From assembly GCA_015063335.1 (NCBI GenBank), contig SVUH01000032.1, positions 1-16,435 on the forward strand: a DNA stretch of 16,435 nucleotides. The letters are read 5' to 3'. The DNA is from Oscillospiraceae bacterium. GTDB lineage: Bacteria; Bacillota_A; Clostridia; Oscillospirales; CAG-272. The position numbers were made by a program, and so were the translations under genes. This document shows, piece by piece, positions 15,732 through 16,435 of this stretch. Numbering within the stretch: position 1 is the stretch's first letter; the number at the start of each line of letters is the position of its first letter. Below the pieces are notes generated by a model, which was not told the origin of the DNA, did not search any database, and was given only the letters and a program-made list of their open reading frames with translations.

Positions 15732-15905
15732 GCGCCCCGCCACCGTCGCATAGTCGTCTGCCGTCGCCTCGATACACTCGGCTCGGCATACTCCTTGCTT
15801 TGGGCGGTTTCACTCGTCAAAAACGATACTCAATCGTTTTTGACTTCGCTACCCAGATTTGAACCGTTCTGCTACGCAGAGCCGCTTTAAGTCCAAAGAT
15901 GTTGG
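15732..15905. other. Unexplained GC-rich intergenic segment with hairpins and a tRNA T-arm-like stretch
   Basis: This segment lies between two copies of one hairpin. It contains a perfect 12-bp hairpin (GTCAAAAACGAT/ATCGTTTTTGAC, 15816-15844). Next to it is ACCCAGATTTGAACCG (15851-15866), which nearly matches the T-arm region of the neighbouring tRNA-Cys (ACCCGGATTTGAACCG). On the minus strand the order T-arm-like block, about 110 bases, GCGCCTCCA, terminator hairpin mimics the end of tRNA-Cys with an insertion. The open frames across it run through the hairpins and lack ribosome binding sites, so I do not call a gene. Confidence 0.5.
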
Positions 15906-15946
15906 CTCCAACGCAAAAAGGACACCTTACGGTGTCCTTTTTGCGT

Positions 15947-15951
<5 letters not shown>
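15906..15951 (-). terminator. Terminator of the tRNA array, overlapping the tRNA-Cys CCA end
   Basis: A perfect 21-bp inverted repeat (15906-15926 with 15931-15951) has a 4-base loop. Its core on the minus strand is AAAAAGGACACC, loop GTAA, GGTGTCCTTTTT, a normal terminator with a U5 tract. The outer part of the stem extends into the last acceptor base, discriminator and CCA of tRNA-Cys. Confidence 0.85.
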
Positions 15952-16021
<70 letters not shown>

Positions 16022-16094
16022 ATTCAACTGTCAAACCCTTTTGGGTTCGACTTATATTAACAAAAGTCCTTTCGGACCTTTGATTGCGATAAGT

Positions 16095-16121
16095 AACGGG
16101 TACGCCTTATACGTACCCGTT
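16095..16121 (-). repeat. Hairpin in the tRNA-Gly to tRNA-Cys spacer
   Basis: A perfect 10-bp stem (AACGGGTACG/CGTACCCGTT) with a 7-base loop starts four bases after the tRNA-Gly CCA. On the minus strand no U-tract follows, so a processing or partial termination signal is as likely as a terminator. Two smaller hairpins follow in the same spacer (AACCC/GGGTT near 16034 and GTCC/GGAC near 16065). Confidence 0.5.
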
Positions 16122-16125
16122 TCTT

Positions 16126-16201
16126 TGGAGCGGATTACGGGGCTCGAACCCGCCACCTTCGCCTTGGCAAGGCGACGCTCTACCAAATGAGCTAAATCCG
16201 C
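16126..16201 (-). tRNA. tRNA-Gly (anticodon GCC)
   Basis: 76 bases including encoded CCA. Acceptor GCGGATT pairs with AATCCGC, the anticodon loop is CTTGCCAAG (GCC), the T-arm is GGCGGGTTCGAGCCCCGT and the discriminator is U73. It is separated from tRNA-Phe by five bases and from tRNA-Cys by 104 bases. Confidence 0.97.
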
Positions 16202-16206
16202 ATAGG

Positions 16207-16282
16207 TGGTGCCTCCGGTCGGAATCGAACCAACGACACGGGGATTTTCAGTCCCCTGCTCTACCAACTGAGCTACAGAGGC
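16207..16282 (-). tRNA. tRNA-Phe (anticodon GAA)
   Basis: 76 bases including encoded CCA. Acceptor GCCTCTG pairs with CGGAGGC (one T-G wobble), the anticodon stem-loop is GGGGACTGAAAATCCCC (GAA), the T-arm is TTGGTTCGATTCCGA and the discriminator is A73. A 7-bp hairpin (ATACAGC/GCTGTAT) lies just upstream in the spacer to tRNA-Asp. Confidence 0.97.
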
Positions 16283-16312
16283 ATACAGCAAGGGCTGTAT
16301 AAAATATAAAAA

Positions 16313-16389
16313 TGGCGACCCGAAGGGGACTCGAACCCCTGACCTCTAGCGTGACAGGCTAGCGTTCTAACCAACTGAACTACCGGGCC
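16313..16389 (-). tRNA. tRNA-Asp (anticodon GTC)
   Basis: 77 bases including encoded CCA. Acceptor GGCCCGG pairs with TCGGGTC (two G-U pairs), the anticodon stem-loop is CTAGCCTGTCACGCTAG (GTC), the T-arm is CAGGGGTTCGAGTCCCCTT and the discriminator is G73, the expected AspRS identity base. Confidence 0.97.
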
Positions 16390-16394
16390 GCGTA

Positions 16395-16435
16395 TGGTGG
16401 GAACAATAGGGCTCGAACCTATGACCCTCTGCTTG
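16395..16435 (-). tRNA. tRNA-Val, 3' part only (anticodon probably TAC)
   Basis: The window ends inside this gene. Visible on the minus strand are the 3' half of the anticodon stem (GCAGA), variable loop GGGTC, T-arm ATAGGTTCGAGCCCTAT, acceptor 3' strand TGTTCCC, discriminator A and CCA. The AAGCAGAGGGTC context and A73 fit tRNA-Val(UAC) of Firmicutes and the usual Val-Asp-Phe-Gly-Cys order, but the anticodon itself lies outside the window. Confidence 0.72.

Noticed and set aside
15594..15890. Open frames on both strands between alaS and tRNA-Cys
   Set aside because: They run through the alaS terminator and the repeated hairpin and lack ribosome binding sites.
16052..16291. 79-residue open frame on the minus strand beginning MLYASVAQLVEQ
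   Set aside because: It is translated from tRNA-Phe and tRNA-Gly. The ASVAQLVEQ...VVGSIPTGGT pattern is the well-known artefact of reading tRNA genes as protein.

Overview
The window is a stretch of core bacterial chromosome, most likely from an anaerobic Firmicute of class Clostridia. The support is the gene order mraZ-rsmH-ftsL-PBP(PASTA)-murE-murF-mraY-ftsW-murG-divIB, strong Shine-Dalgarno sequences (AGGAGG type), sigma-A type promoters, a class B PBP with two PASTA domains, and a DNPR motif in MurE that predicts meso-diaminopimelate peptidoglycan. I cannot name the genus from sequence alone.

Layout. Positions 1-60 hold a good minus-strand promoter firing out of the window. Positions 66-95 are the terminator of a ten-gene minus-strand division and cell wall (dcw) operon that runs from mraZ (about 12371) down to divIB/ftsQ (101). 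In transcription order the genes are mraZ, rsmH, an unusual ftsL-like gene, a class B PBP (ftsI/spoVD family), murE, murF, mraY, ftsW, murG and divIB. The operon has a TATAAT promoter at 12512-12540, followed at once by three tandem heptamers that look like a MraZ operator. About 330 bp of AT-rich DNA separate it from alaS, which is divergent on the plus strand, has a consensus promoter (TTGACA-17-TATAAT) and ends in a strong hairpin terminator. The right end carries a minus-strand tRNA array, in transcription order Val (partial), Asp, Phe, Gly, Cys, all with encoded CCA. It converges on alaS, and the 300 bp between them contain a repeated hairpin and a tRNA-like remnant.

How the genes work together. 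MurE and MurF complete the UDP-MurNAc-pentapeptide, MraY loads it on undecaprenyl phosphate (lipid I), MurG adds GlcNAc (lipid II), FtsW polymerises glycan and the class B PBP crosslinks it at the septum. FtsL and DivIB form the regulatory scaffold of that FtsW-PBP pair. MraZ probably represses the operon; RsmH methylates 16S rRNA. murD and murC are absent from the cluster, and ftsA/ftsZ are not visible.

No new multi-gene system is visible. What deserves a second look is the FtsL-like protein with about 157 extra N-terminal residues, the insertion of roughly 80-90 residues after the KTG motif of the PBP, the FtsW N-terminal tail, the MraZ operator, two intergenic hairpins inside the operon (one covering the murE ribosome binding site), and the hairpin and tRNA-like remnants next to tRNA-Cys.
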